DNA from: DAOTZU01 sp034433995
GTDB taxonomy: Bacteria > Chloroflexota > Anaerolineae > UBA1429
Assembly: GCA_034433995.1 (NCBI GenBank)
Contig: DAOTZU010000073.1
Coordinates: forward strand, 1-43,858
Length of the DNA: 43,858 nucleotides
Direction of reading: 5' to 3'
Numbering within the stretch: position 1 is the first letter of the stretch; every line of letters starts with the position of its first letter. Below, piece after piece: positions 1 to 8,538 of this stretch. The translations under genes and the position numbers were made by a program. The notes under the pieces are model-generated. The model made no database searches and was not told the origin of the DNA. It saw nothing but the letters and a program-made list of their open reading frames with translations.

Positions 1-330
1 ACGCTGGATGGCAAGGTCCACGCCTTCAAGGCCGCGGATGGCGCGCCGCAATGGGAGGCGGTGGCCTTGGGCAGCGCCGTGCGCGCCGGCCCGGTCCTGT
101 GGCAGGATAAACTCATCGTGGTCACCGAGGGCGGCACGGTGTATCGCCTGGACACCCAAACAGGGGCGCACGAAACCGTCTTTAGCACCACAGACAAAGA
201 CAAGATGCTTGCCCTGCCGGCCCTGAACGCTGATCTCCTCTATGTGGGCACGACCCTGGGCCATGTCTATGCCCTCGATTTGAGCGCCAAGGGCAACCCC
301 CAGTTGTGGGTTTACCCACCCAAGAAATAG
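1..330 (+). CDS. PQQ-type beta-propeller repeat protein, C-terminal fragment
   Basis: The frame is open from the first base, so the 5' end lies outside the window and about 109 residues remain. The visible part has two to three blades of a pyrrolo-quinoline-quinone-like (BamB-like) beta-propeller, with the repeated pattern G-x-V-(Y/H)-A-(F/L)-x-A/D-x(2,4)-G at GKVHAFKAADG, GTVYRLDTQTG and GHVYALDLSAKG. Such propellers are usually exported scaffolds; no enzymatic residues are visible. The stop lies 26 bases before the yidC start, so it may be co-transcribed with yidC. The family call is good; the function is unknown. Confidence 0.75.
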   Translation, partial: TLDGKVHAFKAADGAPQWEAVALGSAVRAGPVLWQDKLIVVTEGGTVYRLDTQTGAHETVFSTTDKDKMLALPALNADLLYVGTTLGHVYALDLSAKGNPQLWVYPPKK

Positions 331-356
331 TAGGCATCCCAGGAGGTTAATGTCGC

Positions 357-1277
357 GTGCAGCAAAATGTAGCAAGACCTAGAATTGATCCCAAAGTGAT
401 GCGCAAAACCCTTTTGACCTGGGGCATCATTGCCTTGGTGCTCATCGGGGGGGCGCAGATCGGCTGGGGGACTATCTGGCGCGAGGGGCTGATCCGCCCC
501 ATGCTCAATGCCCTGCTCTTCCTTTATGCGTATTTGGGCCAGAGTTTTATCATCGCCATCACCGTGTTCACCATCCTGCTCCGCTTGATCACCATGCCTC
601 TGCAGATCAAGCAGAGCCGCGCCGCCAAGAACATGGCGGCCCTTCAGCCTCGCATGGCCGAGCTGCAAAAAAGATATGGCGGCGATAAGCAACGCCTGGT
701 GCAAGAGCAGCAAAAGCTTTACAAAGAGGCCGGGGTCAGCCCCCTGGGGGGCTGCTTGCCCTCGCTGGTGCAATTCCCCATCTGGATCGGCCTGTATCAA
801 TCCATCAACAGCATCCTGGCCGATACTCCTTTGGAGATGCTGAGCCTGGGCAAAGAGATCTATGCCGGCTTTGCCGCCATTGCCAGGATCGTGCCCTTGC
901 AGAGCCACTTCCTCTGGCTGAATTTGGCCCGTCCCGATCCTTCGCCTTTTGTGTTGCCGGTGTTGGTGGGCGGCACCATGTGGCTGCAGCAAAAGATGAT
1001 GACCCCGGCCAGCAGCGACCCGCAACAGGCCTCGATGAACCAGACGATGCAAGTCATGATGCCCCTCATGTTTGGCTATTTCACCACCCAGTTCCCGGCG
1101 GGGTTGGCCATCTATTTCGTCATCTCGAACGTGGTGGGGATCATCATGCAGTGGGTCATCGAGCGTGTCGAAAAACCCAGCGTTATCCCGGCCTCGACGC
1201 CGGCCCCCGTCGCCGAAACGAGCAAGGAAAAGGTGTCCTATGGCAGAAAGAAGCAAAGAAGAAAGGCCAAGCGCTGA
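357..1277 (+). CDS. yidC: Membrane protein insertase YidC/Oxa1/SpoIIIJ family
   Basis: YidC inserts and folds proteins in the cytoplasmic membrane, alone or with SecYEG. The 306-residue protein has the short (Gram-positive/Oxa1) layout without a large periplasmic domain. A membrane segment sits near residues 19-36, a second near 50-75 ends in the groove arginine R76 (FTILLRLITMPL), a cytoplasmic helical hairpin with KQSRAAKNMAALQP follows, and three more membrane segments lie at about 135-270. The tail is basic (GRKKQRRKAKR), as in ribosome-binding YidC proteins. I chose the GTG at 357 because AGGAGG lies 10 bases upstream; an ATG at 350 opens only a very short frame. jag overlaps its 3' end. 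Confidence 0.95.
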   Translation: MQQNVARPRIDPKVMRKTLLTWGIIALVLIGGAQIGWGTIWREGLIRPMLNALLFLYAYLGQSFIIAITVFTILLRLITMPLQIKQSRAAKNMAALQPRMAELQKRYGGDKQRLVQEQQKLYKEAGVSPLGGCLPSLVQFPIWIGLYQSINSILADTPLEMLSLGKEIYAGFAAIARIVPLQSHFLWLNLARPDPSPFVLPVLVGGTMWLQQKMMTPASSDPQQASMNQTMQVMMPLMFGYFTTQFPAGLAIYFVISNVVGIIMQWVIERVEKPSVIPASTPAPVAETSKEKVSYGRKKQRRKAKR

Positions 1278-2064
1278 ATATAGCGCCAAGACCGTGGCAG
1301 ATGCCCTCAAACGGGCCGCTGAGGATCTACAGGTGCCTGTGGAGGAGCTAGAGTATGAGGTGATCCAGGAGCGCAGCCGCAGCATCCTAGGGTTGGTGCG
1401 CACCGGTGAGGTCGTCATCCGGGTGTGGCGCCGGGCCCAGGCCGCGCCGGTCGCCCCTGCCGAGGCGGAGGAAGCGGTCCCGGAGGCCAAGCTCCTGGCC
1501 GCGGAGCTCTTGGAAGAAGAGGAGCCCGAGTTTGAGTCTCCGCAGGCCAAGGCCAAGGGCAACCCGCCCGAGCTGGAAAAGGTGGCCCGCGAGGTGGTGG
1601 CCACCCTGTTGGACAAGATGGATATCATCGCCGCCGTCGAAGTGGTGGATCGGGGCGGGCAGGTGGACCCGGTGAGCAACGAGGTCTCGCCCCTGGTGCT
1701 GAACATCGTCGGCGATGACCTGGGCGTGCTCATCGGCCGCCGGGGCGAGACCTTGCGCGACCTGCAATTCATCGTGCGTTTGATTATCAGCCGCAAATTG
1801 CATTGTTGGCCCAACGTGGTGGTCGATGTGGAGGGCTACAAGGCCCGCCGGGTGCGCGCGCTGCAAGCTTTGGCCAAGCGCATCGCCGACCAGGTGCGCC
1901 AGAGCCGCCAGATCGTGGCCCTGGAGCCGATGCCCGCCCACGAGCGGCGGATCGTCCACCTCGCTTTGCGCGACGACCCCGATGTTTATACCGAGAGCAT
2001 CGGCGAGGGCGAGGAGCGCAAGGTGCAGGTGATCCCCAAGGCATTCCGCCAAGCGGTGCGCTGA
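1240..2064 (+). CDS. jag: Jag/KhpB-type RNA-binding protein (Jag-N, KH, R3H)
   Basis: The 274-residue protein has a Jag-N domain (1-65), an acidic Glu/Ala linker (66-110), a type II KH domain with the GxxG-type loop IGRRGE (165-170), and a C-terminal R3H domain with the R-x3-H signature (R236, H240 in ERRIVH). Jag/KhpB proteins bind RNA in the cytoplasm and affect cell elongation and division in Firmicutes. The yidC-jag pair is widely conserved. The start is the ATG inside the yidC end, preceded by AAGGAAAAGG. The frame is also open further upstream, but that part is yidC read out of frame. Confidence 0.93.
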   Translation: MAERSKEERPSAEYSAKTVADALKRAAEDLQVPVEELEYEVIQERSRSILGLVRTGEVVIRVWRRAQAAPVAPAEAEEAVPEAKLLAAELLEEEEPEFESPQAKAKGNPPELEKVAREVVATLLDKMDIIAAVEVVDRGGQVDPVSNEVSPLVLNIVGDDLGVLIGRRGETLRDLQFIVRLIISRKLHCWPNVVVDVEGYKARRVRALQALAKRIADQVRQSRQIVALEPMPAHERRIVHLALRDDPDVYTESIGEGEERKVQVIPKAFRQAVR

Positions 2065-2066
2065 AG

Positions 2067-2900
2067 GTGGATGGGACCTATCTGCTCATCGGGCATATCA
2101 CCCAAGATGTCTTGCCCGATGGCTCTCTGCGGGCCGGCGGGACGGCCACCTATGCTGCTCTGGCGGCCGCGCGCTTGGGGGCGCGGGTGAGGGTGTTGAC
2201 CAGCGGGGCCTTTTCCCAGCCCCCTGTGCTCGCTGCGGATGTATATTGCCGCCCGGCGGAGGCCACCACAACCTTTGAAAATATCTACCAAGATGGCCAA
2301 AGGCGCCAATATCTGCGGGCCCAGGCTGCGCCGTTGACCCCGGCCGATCTACCCACCTCCTGGCGGGAGGCGGAGATCGTGCATTTGGGGCCTGTGGCCC
2401 AAGAGGTGAGCATAGACTTTTTGGGCGCCTTCCCCGGAGCGTTCCTTGGGCTGACCCCGCAAGGTTGGCTCCGGCGCTGGGATGATGCGGGCCGCGTCTC
2501 GGTGGCCCCCTGGGAGGCAGCCCCCGCCGCCCTGGCCGCGGCCGATGCCGTGGTGTTGAGCCTGGAGGACCTGGGCGGCGACCGCGCTTTGTTGGCGGAT
2601 TATCGCCGCTGGGCACGGCTTTTGGTGCTCACCGTGGGCCGCGATGGGGCCATCGTCTATCATCAAGGGCAGGAGAGGCGGTTGCCCGCTTACCTGGTGC
2701 AGGAAGTGGATCCCACCGGCGCGGGCGATGTCTTTGCCGCCGCCTTTTTCATCCGGCTGGTGGAAAGCGGCGATCCCGTGGAGGCGGCCCGCTTTGCCAA
2801 TTGTGCCGCCTCCTTTGTGGTGGAAGGGCCTGGCCCCAGCACCATCCCTTGGCGGGCGCAAGTGGAAGAGCGCCTGCGCTACGGCGTGCTCCGCGCCTGA
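2067..2900 (+). CDS. PfkB-family carbohydrate kinase
   Basis: This ribokinase-like sugar or nucleoside kinase has 277 residues if read from the GTG two bases after the jag stop. The C-terminal PfkB signature is clear: DPTGAGDVFAAAF, with D221 as the expected catalytic base and the GAGD anion hole at 218-221. The N-terminus has the GG-T sugar-binding element (RAGGTATYAALAAARLGA). It is slightly shorter than typical 300-residue members, so the substrate lid is small. No ATG is available in frame; an ATG at 2071 is out of frame. The substrate cannot be told from the sequence. It lies tightly between jag and parA. Confidence 0.85.
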   Translation: MDGTYLLIGHITQDVLPDGSLRAGGTATYAALAAARLGARVRVLTSGAFSQPPVLAADVYCRPAEATTTFENIYQDGQRRQYLRAQAAPLTPADLPTSWREAEIVHLGPVAQEVSIDFLGAFPGAFLGLTPQGWLRRWDDAGRVSVAPWEAAPAALAAADAVVLSLEDLGGDRALLADYRRWARLLVLTVGRDGAIVYHQGQERRLPAYLVQEVDPTGAGDVFAAAFFIRLVESGDPVEAARFANCAASFVVEGPGPSTIPWRAQVEERLRYGVLRA

Positions 2901-2910
2901 GGAAAGAGCA

Positions 2911-3678
2911 ATGGGCAGAGTGTACGTGCTGGCCAACCAAAAGGGCGGCGTGGGCAAAACCACCACGGCGGTGAACCTGGGCGCCTATCTGGCCCAGGCG
3001 GGCCGGCGGGTCCTTTTGGTGGATGTGGACCCCCAGGCCAACGCCACCAGCAGCCTGGGCGTGGATAAAAACGCCCTCACCCGCTCCCTTTATGATGTCC
3101 TTATCGCCGGCGAGCCGCCCTCCAGCTTGATCCTCTTGACCCATTGCCCCGGCCTGGACCTTTTGCCCTCCGCGCCGCTCCTCTCTGGGGCCGAAGTGGA
3201 GCTGGTGGAGATGGCCGGCCGCGAACTGCGGCTGCGTCACGCCTTGGAGGATTTGCGCCCGCGCTATGACTTTATCCTGGTGGATACGCCGCCCAGCCTG
3301 GGCTTGCTCACGGTGAACGCCTTGGCGGCCGCCGATGGCGTGCTCATCCCCATCCAATGTGAATACCTGCCCTTGGAGGGCTTGGCCCAACTGTTGCATA
3401 CCATCGACTTGGTGCGCCAAAGTTTGAACCCCGATCTGGTCGTCCGCGGCCTGGTGATGACCATGTACGATTCGCGCACCAACCTGGGCCGCCAGGTGGT
3501 GGAGGAGGTGCGCCAGCACTTTCCCCACACCGTCTTTCGGGCCATCATCCCCCGGAGTGTCAAATTGAGCGAGGCCCCCAGCTACGGCGAGCCGATCTTG
3601 AGCTACGCCCCGGATTCGCCGGGGGGCCAAGCCTATGCTGCCCTCTGCCAAGAGTTTCTCGCGGGGGAACCGGCCTGA
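2911..3678 (+). CDS. parA: Chromosome partitioning ATPase ParA (Soj)
   Basis: The 255-residue deviant Walker-type ATPase segregates the chromosome origin together with ParB. Visible motifs are the Walker A with signature lysine (KGGVGKTT, residues 11-18), A' (LLVDVDPQAN, about 36-44), and Walker B (FILVDTPPS, about 122-130). There is no N-terminal HTH extension, so this is the short Soj/chromosomal type rather than the P1 plasmid type. The ATG follows GAGGAAAGAG at proper spacing, 10 bases after the pfkB-like gene. parB follows 46 bases downstream, which is the canonical arrangement near many bacterial origins. Confidence 0.96.
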   Translation: MGRVYVLANQKGGVGKTTTAVNLGAYLAQAGRRVLLVDVDPQANATSSLGVDKNALTRSLYDVLIAGEPPSSLILLTHCPGLDLLPSAPLLSGAEVELVEMAGRELRLRHALEDLRPRYDFILVDTPPSLGLLTVNALAAADGVLIPIQCEYLPLEGLAQLLHTIDLVRQSLNPDLVVRGLVMTMYDSRTNLGRQVVEEVRQHFPHTVFRAIIPRSVKLSEAPSYGEPILSYAPDSPGGQAYAALCQEFLAGEPA

Positions 3679-3724
3679 GGGGGTCGCCGCCGGGCGCCAT
3701 CACGGGATGAGCTGGAGGTGAGCC

Positions 3725-4594
3725 ATGGCTCCCCAAACGAGAAGAGGATTGGGCAAGGGCCTCGGCGCCTTGATCCCCCAAAGCGAGACGGCGCCCGGCC
3801 TGCGCCGGGTGAGCATTGATGCCATCGTCCCCAACCCGCGCCAGCCGCGCAGCGTCTTTGATCCCGAAGCTTTGCAGGAATTGGCCAACTCCATCCGGGA
3901 GATGGGGCTGATCCAGCCCCTCATCGTCCAGCAATTGCCCAGCGAGGATCCCACCCAGCCGCCGCGCTATCAGCTCATCACCGGCGAGCGCCGTTGGCGC
4001 GCCGCCCGCTTGGCCGGTTTGCAGCATGTGGAGGTGATCGTCAAAGAGGCGACACCCCAAGAGATGCTGGAGCTGGCCCTGGTGGAAAATATCCAGCGGG
4101 CCGACTTGAACCCCCTGGAGGAGGCCGGTGCCTACCAACAATTGATGGACGAGTTCGGCCTCACCCAGGAGCAGGTGGCCGACCGCGTGGGGCGCAGCCG
4201 GGCCAGCGTGGCCAACACCTTGCGCCTCTTGCGCTTGCCTGAGGAGATCAAGCGCGCCCTCACCGAGGGCCAGATCAGCGAAGGCCACGCCCGCGCCCTG
4301 CTCATGCTGGAGGACGAGGAGGAGCAGCTCCTGGCGCTGCGCATGGTGCTCAAGAAGCACCTCTCGGTGCGCCAGACGGAGGAGTTGGCCCGCCGGCTGC
4401 AGCACGCGGCCCAGCTCGTCGCGCCCCAGCGGGCCCGTTCTCCCGAGACGGAGGCCCTGGAGCGCGAATTCCGCGAGGCCCTGGGCACCAAGGTGGACCT
4501 CTTTCGCAGCCGCAAAGGGGGCCGGCTGATCATCCATTTCTATTCCGAAGAAGACCTGCAAACCCTTTACGATCGCTTGGTGGGCGCGCATTAG
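3725..4594 (+). CDS. parB: Chromosome partitioning protein ParB (Spo0J), CTPase
   Basis: ParB binds parS sites, spreads as a CTP-dependent clamp and stimulates ParA. The 289-residue protein shows the N-terminal ParA-interacting segment (RRGLGKGLGALI, residues 6-17), the ParB/Srx CTP-binding box (GERRWRAAR, 87-95), ENIQR (121-125), a helix-turn-helix at about 144-172 (QEQVADRVGRSRASVANTLR), and a C-terminal dimerisation region. The ATG follows GAGGTGAGCC. I did not find a clear parS site by eye in this window. A candidate terminator follows, so parB probably ends this transcript. Confidence 0.96.
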   Translation: MAPQTRRGLGKGLGALIPQSETAPGLRRVSIDAIVPNPRQPRSVFDPEALQELANSIREMGLIQPLIVQQLPSEDPTQPPRYQLITGERRWRAARLAGLQHVEVIVKEATPQEMLELALVENIQRADLNPLEEAGAYQQLMDEFGLTQEQVADRVGRSRASVANTLRLLRLPEEIKRALTEGQISEGHARALLMLEDEEEQLLALRMVLKKHLSVRQTEELARRLQHAAQLVAPQRARSPETEALEREFREALGTKVDLFRSRKGGRLIIHFYSEEDLQTLYDRLVGAH

Positions 4595-4612
4595 GGTTTT
4601 TCTTCAGGGCGG

Positions 4613-4643
4613 GGCGGAGGAGGCGGGGCTTCCTCCGCCTTTG
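4613..4643 (+). terminator. Candidate intrinsic terminator after parB
   Basis: A perfect 9-bp inverted repeat (GGCGGAGGA at 4613-4621 with TCCTCCGCC at 4631-4639) encloses a 9-base loop. Only a short TTT follows, so termination may be weak. It sits 19 bases after the parB stop and before the prfA promoter, which fits a transcript boundary. Confidence 0.6.
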
Positions 4644-4655
4644 CTATGCCCTCCT

Positions 4656-4684
4656 TTGGAGAGGCGCAAGAGTGCGCCTATAAT
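4656..4684 (+). promoter_or_regulatory. Putative sigma-70 promoter of prfA
   Basis: TTGGAG (4656-4661), a 17-base spacer and a perfect TATAAT (4679-4684) precede prfA. The expected transcript start near 4691 leaves a leader of about 13 bases carrying the GAGGTGA ribosome-binding site. Confidence 0.7.
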
Positions 4685-4703
4685 TGTGTGCAGAGGTGAA
4701 AGT

Positions 4704-5780
4704 ATGAGTGTGCAAGATGTGATGGCGCCGATCTTGCGCCGCTACGAGGAGCTGGGCCAATTGTTGGCCTCGCCCGAGGTGGCGCAGGATCCAGCCAAGA
4801 TTCGTGAGTATGCCCAAGAGCAGGCGGCCTTGGTCGACCTGGTGGAGGCCTATGGCGAGCAGGAGCGGCTGGCCAAGGAGCTGGCCGATGCCCGCGCCCT
4901 TTTGGAGGAGGAGAGCGATCCCCAGCTCCAAGAGATGTTCCGCGAAGAGATCGCCCGTCTGGAGGATCGCCTGGCCCAGGCGGAGGCGCGCCTGAAGACG
5001 CTTCTCTTGCCGCGCGACCCGCGGGATGAGCGTAACGTGATCATGGAGATCCGCGCCGGCACCGGCGGCGATGAGGCAGCCCTTTTTGCTGCTGACCTGT
5101 TCCGCATGTACGCCCAATATGCCCAGCAAAAGGGTTGGAAGATCGAGGTTTTGAGCGCCAACCAGATCGGCATCGGCGGGTATAAGGAGATCATCTTTGC
5201 CGTAAAGGGCAAGGGGGCCTTCTCCCGCTTGAAGTATGAGAGCGGCGTGCACAGGGTGCAGCGGGTGCCCGTCACCGAGGCCAGCGGGCGCATCCACACC
5301 TCCACGGCCACGGTGGCCGTCTTGCCAGAGGTGGATGAGGTGGAGGTGGAGCTCAACGAGCGCGATCTGCGCATCGATGTCTATCGCTCCGGCGGGCATG
5401 GCGGCCAAAGCGTGAACACCACCGATTCGGCGGTGCGCATCACCCACCTGCCCACGGGGATCGTGGTCCAATGCCAAGATGAGCGTTCGCAGCTCCAAAA
5501 CAAGGCCCGGGCCATGTCCATCCTGCGCGCCCGGTTGTATGAGCTGGCCCACCAGCAACAATTCGCCGAGCTGGATGCATGGCGGCGCAAGCAGGTGGGC
5601 TCAGCGGAGCGCAGCGAAAAGATCCGCACTTATAACTTTCCCCAGAACCGGGTGACGGATCATCGCATCGGCCTCTCGATTTATCGCCTGGAGGACGTGC
5701 TGGCCGGCGATATCGATCCTTTCATTGATGAGCTGATGGCCGCCGAACAGGCCGAACGCCTGGCCAAGCAGGCGGCATGA
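4704..5780 (+). CDS. prfA: Peptide chain release factor 1
   Basis: RF1 terminates translation at UAA and UAG. The 358-residue length is typical. The stop-codon-recognition tripeptide is P-x-T (PVT, residues 189-191), which marks RF1 rather than RF2 (SPF). The catalytic GGQ is at 233-235 within SGGHGGQSVNTTDSAVR, and NFPQNRVTDHRI follows near the C-terminus. I chose the ATG at 4704 over an upstream alternative because GAGGTGA lies 4 bases before it and the promoter -10 box lies upstream. It overlaps the region just before prmC, whose product methylates the GGQ glutamine. Confidence 0.97.
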   Translation: MSVQDVMAPILRRYEELGQLLASPEVAQDPAKIREYAQEQAALVDLVEAYGEQERLAKELADARALLEEESDPQLQEMFREEIARLEDRLAQAEARLKTLLLPRDPRDERNVIMEIRAGTGGDEAALFAADLFRMYAQYAQQKGWKIEVLSANQIGIGGYKEIIFAVKGKGAFSRLKYESGVHRVQRVPVTEASGRIHTSTATVAVLPEVDEVEVELNERDLRIDVYRSGGHGGQSVNTTDSAVRITHLPTGIVVQCQDERSQLQNKARAMSILRARLYELAHQQQFAELDAWRRKQVGSAERSEKIRTYNFPQNRVTDHRIGLSIYRLEDVLAGDIDPFIDELMAAEQAERLAKQAA

Positions 5781-5787
5781 TGGGAAG

Positions 5788-6690
5788 ATGGCACCCGCGC
5801 CGGCCGATCCCCGCCCTGAGGTGAGCCTTCCGGGGCCCTCGCTCCGGGAGGCGCTGCGCTGGGCGGTGGGGTTTTTGGCCCAGAGCGGTAGCGCCTCGCC
5901 CCGCCTGGATGCGGAGCTCCTCTTGGCCCATGTCTTGGGTTGGGAGCGGACCCAACTCTACCTGCGTTCCGAGGACCTGTTGGCTCCGGCGGCAGCACGG
6001 CGCTTCACCGAGCTTGTGCGGCGCCGGGCCGCCCACGAGCCGGTGGCTTATCTTTTGGGCCGGCGCGCCTTTTACGACCTCGACCTGGCCGTGGGGCCGG
6101 AGGTGCTCATCCCCCGGCCCGAGACGGAGCTCCTGGTGGAGGAGGCGCTGGCCTGGGCCAAACCCCTGGCGCGGCCGCTGAACATCGTGGATGTGGGCAC
6201 CGGTAGCGGCGCCATCGCTTTGGCCCTGGCGCGGCACCTGCCCCAGGCCAGGGTATGGGCGGTGGATCTCTCCCTGGCGGCCTTGCGGGTGGCGGCGGCC
6301 AACGCGCGGCGCTATGGCCTGGAGGAGCGGGTGTTGCTGCTCTGCGGCGATCTGCTGGCGCCCTTGGCCGGCCCCTTTGACCTGATCGCGGCCAATCTTC
6401 CCTACATCGCCCACGACCGCCTGGCCGCTTTGCCGCCCGACGTGGCGGCCTATGAGCCGCCTCTGGCCTTGGATGGCGGCGTGGACGGCCTGGCGCTGAT
6501 CCGCCGCCTGTTGGACCAGGCGCCGGCGCGCCTGGCCAGGCCGGGGCTGGTTGTGTTAGAGCTGGACCAAGGCCAAGGTGAGGCGGTGACGGCCTTGGCC
6601 CGCGCCCATTGGCCCCAGGCCGAGGTGACCGTGCGCCGCGACTATGCCGGCCTGGAGCGGATGGTGCGCATCGCCATCCCTGCCCCTTGA
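5788..6690 (+). CDS. prmC: Release factor glutamine N5-methyltransferase PrmC
   Basis: PrmC methylates the GGQ glutamine of RF1/RF2 using S-adenosylmethionine, and prfA-prmC adjacency is classical. The 300-residue protein has an N-terminal helical substrate-binding domain and the SAM motif I VDVGTGSG (134-141). The catalytic N-P-P-Y loop is present as NLPY (203-206), with leucine in place of the first proline, a substitution seen in some N5-glutamine methyltransferases. The ATG is 7 bases after the prfA stop. Confidence 0.93.
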   Translation: MAPAPADPRPEVSLPGPSLREALRWAVGFLAQSGSASPRLDAELLLAHVLGWERTQLYLRSEDLLAPAAARRFTELVRRRAAHEPVAYLLGRRAFYDLDLAVGPEVLIPRPETELLVEEALAWAKPLARPLNIVDVGTGSGAIALALARHLPQARVWAVDLSLAALRVAAANARRYGLEERVLLLCGDLLAPLAGPFDLIAANLPYIAHDRLAALPPDVAAYEPPLALDGGVDGLALIRRLLDQAPARLARPGLVVLELDQGQGEAVTALARAHWPQAEVTVRRDYAGLERMVRIAIPAP

Positions 6691-6699
6691 GGAGTGCTC

Positions 6700-7527
6700 A
6701 TGACCCCAACCTATCAACTGGTCGCCATGGATCTCGATGGCACGCTGGTGGGCGAGGATCTCTCCCTTTCGCCCCGGGTGCGCCGGGCCTTGGCCCGGGC
6801 GGCGCGGGGCATCCGCCTCACCCTGGCCTCCGGCCGGGGGTATCCCGCCTTGCGGCCCTGGGCACAAGAGTTGGGCCTCACCACGCCCTTGATTTGCTAT
6901 CAGGGAGCCATCGTGGCCGACCCGCTGCACGGCACTATTCTCTACCGGCGGACCTTTCCCCAGGCCCTGGTGCGCGAGGTGAACGCTTGGGCCCGCCAAC
7001 GGGACCTTTCGTTGACCTTTTACGCCGATGACGCCATCTATGTGGAGCGCAAACGCCATACGGACGCATTTTATGCCAAATGGTTCGGCCTGCCCTATCA
7101 TCTCGTGACGGATCTCCCCAAAGAGCTTCCGGCCGAGCCGGTCAAGTTCATCATCATCGGTGAGGGGGCGGAGCTGGATGCCCTCCAGCCGGAGCTGGAA
7201 CGAGATTTCCAGGGGCGGCTACAGATCGTCCGTTCCCATCGTTTTTTCTTGGAGGGATTGGCGCCGGGGGTGAGTAAAGGGAGCGCCTTGGCCTGGCTGG
7301 CCGAACGTTTGGGCATTCCGCGCCAGGCGGTGATGGCCATCGGTGATTCGGGCAACGACCGCGAGATGATCGCCTGGGCCGGCCTTGGGGTGGCCATGGG
7401 GAACGCCTCTCCGGAGGCCAAGGAGGTGGCCGATTATGTAGCCCCCTCGGTGGAGCACGACGGCGCCGCCGAGGCTCTCGAGCGGTTTTGCTTGGAGGGA
7501 AGGGACGATGGAAAGGACGGAGCCTGA
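6700..7527 (+). CDS. HAD superfamily Cof-type phosphatase
   Basis: This 275-residue class IIB HAD hydrolase has motif I DLDGTL (D11 nucleophile, D13 acid/base), a threonine/serine motif II in LTLASGRGYPAL, a central Cof cap domain (about 85-190), the motif III lysine in KGSALAWLAERLGI, and motif IV GDSGNDREM. Members dephosphorylate small phosphorylated metabolites; the substrate is not predictable. GAGGAG lies 5 bases before the ATG. It overlaps the next gene by 20 bases, which suggests translational coupling. Confidence 0.9.
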   Translation: MTPTYQLVAMDLDGTLVGEDLSLSPRVRRALARAARGIRLTLASGRGYPALRPWAQELGLTTPLICYQGAIVADPLHGTILYRRTFPQALVREVNAWARQRDLSLTFYADDAIYVERKRHTDAFYAKWFGLPYHLVTDLPKELPAEPVKFIIIGEGAELDALQPELERDFQGRLQIVRSHRFFLEGLAPGVSKGSALAWLAERLGIPRQAVMAIGDSGNDREMIAWAGLGVAMGNASPEAKEVADYVAPSVEHDGAAEALERFCLEGRDDGKDGA

Positions 7528-8167
7528 GCTTGTCACGCGGGTTTATCTCGCCACCGATCCTGAGGCGCTCTCCCAAGCTGTGGAGGCCTTGCGCGCCGGC
7601 CAGTTGGTGGCCTTTCCCACGGATACGGTCTATGGCGTCGGCTGCGACCTTTGGCAGGAGCGGGCCCTGGAGCGCATCTATTGGGCCAAGCTGCGGCCCC
7701 GCAACCTGGCCATTCCGCTCTTGGTCTCTGGACCGGAGCAGGTGGCTCAGGTGGCCCGTGACCTGCCCCCGCTCTTTGGCCCCCTGGTGGAACGCTTTTG
7801 GCCCGGTGGCTTGACGGTGATCGTGCCCCGGCAACCCTCGCTGCCAGAGATCCTCTGCGCCGGCGGAGACACTGTGGCTGTGCGCATGCCGAACCACCCT
7901 TACGCCCTGCGCCTCATCGCCGAGATGGGAGGCGCTTTGGCCGTCACCAGCGCCAACCTCTCGGGGCGGCCTTCACCGCGCACCGCCCAGGAGGTCCTGG
8001 CCGACCTGCGCGGCCGGGTGGCGGTGGTGGTGGATGGCGGCGCCTGCCCCGGTGGGGTGGCCAGCACCATCGTGGATCTGGTCAGCCAGCCGCCCCGCCT
8101 CCTGCGCCAGGGGGAGGTGGATGTGGAGGCGTTGCGGCGCCTTTTGCCCACCTTGGTCTTGCCCTGA
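7508..8167 (+). CDS. L-threonylcarbamoyladenylate synthase (TsaC/Sua5/YrdC family)
   Basis: It makes threonylcarbamoyl-AMP from threonine, bicarbonate and ATP for the t6A37 modification of ANN-decoding tRNAs. The 219-residue protein shows the N-terminal FPTDTVYGVGCD motif, the basic segment KLRPRN, and the TSANLSG motif near residue 155. It lacks the C-terminal Sua5 domain, so the length matches YrdC/TsaC or the YciO side branch. The family is certain; the exact subfamily needs a tree. Confidence 0.9.
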   Translation: MERTEPELVTRVYLATDPEALSQAVEALRAGQLVAFPTDTVYGVGCDLWQERALERIYWAKLRPRNLAIPLLVSGPEQVAQVARDLPPLFGPLVERFWPGGLTVIVPRQPSLPEILCAGGDTVAVRMPNHPYALRLIAEMGGALAVTSANLSGRPSPRTAQEVLADLRGRVAVVVDGGACPGGVASTIVDLVSQPPRLLRQGEVDVEALRRLLPTLVLP

Positions 8168-8208
8168 TGGTTTGCCCTGACGGCTTGCCGGTTTTCCCCT
8201 CACCCCGT

Positions 8209-8472
8209 CCCTCTCCCCACGGGGGAGAGGGGGCTTGCGCCTCGGCGAACACTGGCAAAGGTCTCTGTTCCTCTCCCCAGGGGGAGAGGGGGATTGTAAC
8301 CGAGAGGGTGCTCGTAAATGGACTTGCCCTCTCCCCACGGGGGAGAGGGAGTCTTGGGCCCCGACGGATGCAGGCAAAGGTTCCACCCTTCCTCTCCCCA
8401 AGGGGAGAGGGGGATTGTAACCGAGAGGGTGCTCGTGGACGGACCTTGTCCCTCTCCCCAGGGGGGAGAGGG
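8209..8472. repeat. Five REP-like palindromes in a degenerate tandem array
   Basis: Five near-identical palindromes with stem CCCTCTCCCC / GGGGAGAGGG start at about 8209, 8270, 8327, 8391 and 8450. They sit in a larger tandem unit of about 118-123 bases, present roughly twice. The block from 8291 (starting GGATTGTAACC) recurs at 8412 over 25 bases, and GGCAAAGGTT-like sequence recurs between palindromes. The outermost copies face CCTCACCCC on the left and GGGGTGAGG on the right, so the whole array is itself symmetric. No coding frame is credible in this 430-base gap. The same palindrome family recurs near 28347 and 28414. Confidence 0.85.
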
Positions 8473-8509
8473 AGGGGTGAGGGGGGTGAGGGGGGACGGA
8501 AGACTCGGC

Positions 8510-8538
8510 TTGCCGCCCGGAAGGGGTCGTGCTACACT
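8510..8538 (+). promoter_or_regulatory. Putative dnaX promoter with overlapping inverted repeat
   Basis: TTGCCG (8510-8515), a 17-base spacer and TACACT (8533-8538) form a plausible sigma-70 promoter 62 bases before the dnaX ATG. The -10 box lies in one arm of a 7-bp inverted repeat, GCTACAC (8531-8537) with GTGTAGC (8553-8559), which could be an operator or a 5' hairpin. Confidence 0.55.

Noticed and set aside
8209..8472. CRISPR array
   Set aside because: The repeats are palindromic, spacers are themselves repeated and uneven in length, and no cas gene is nearby.
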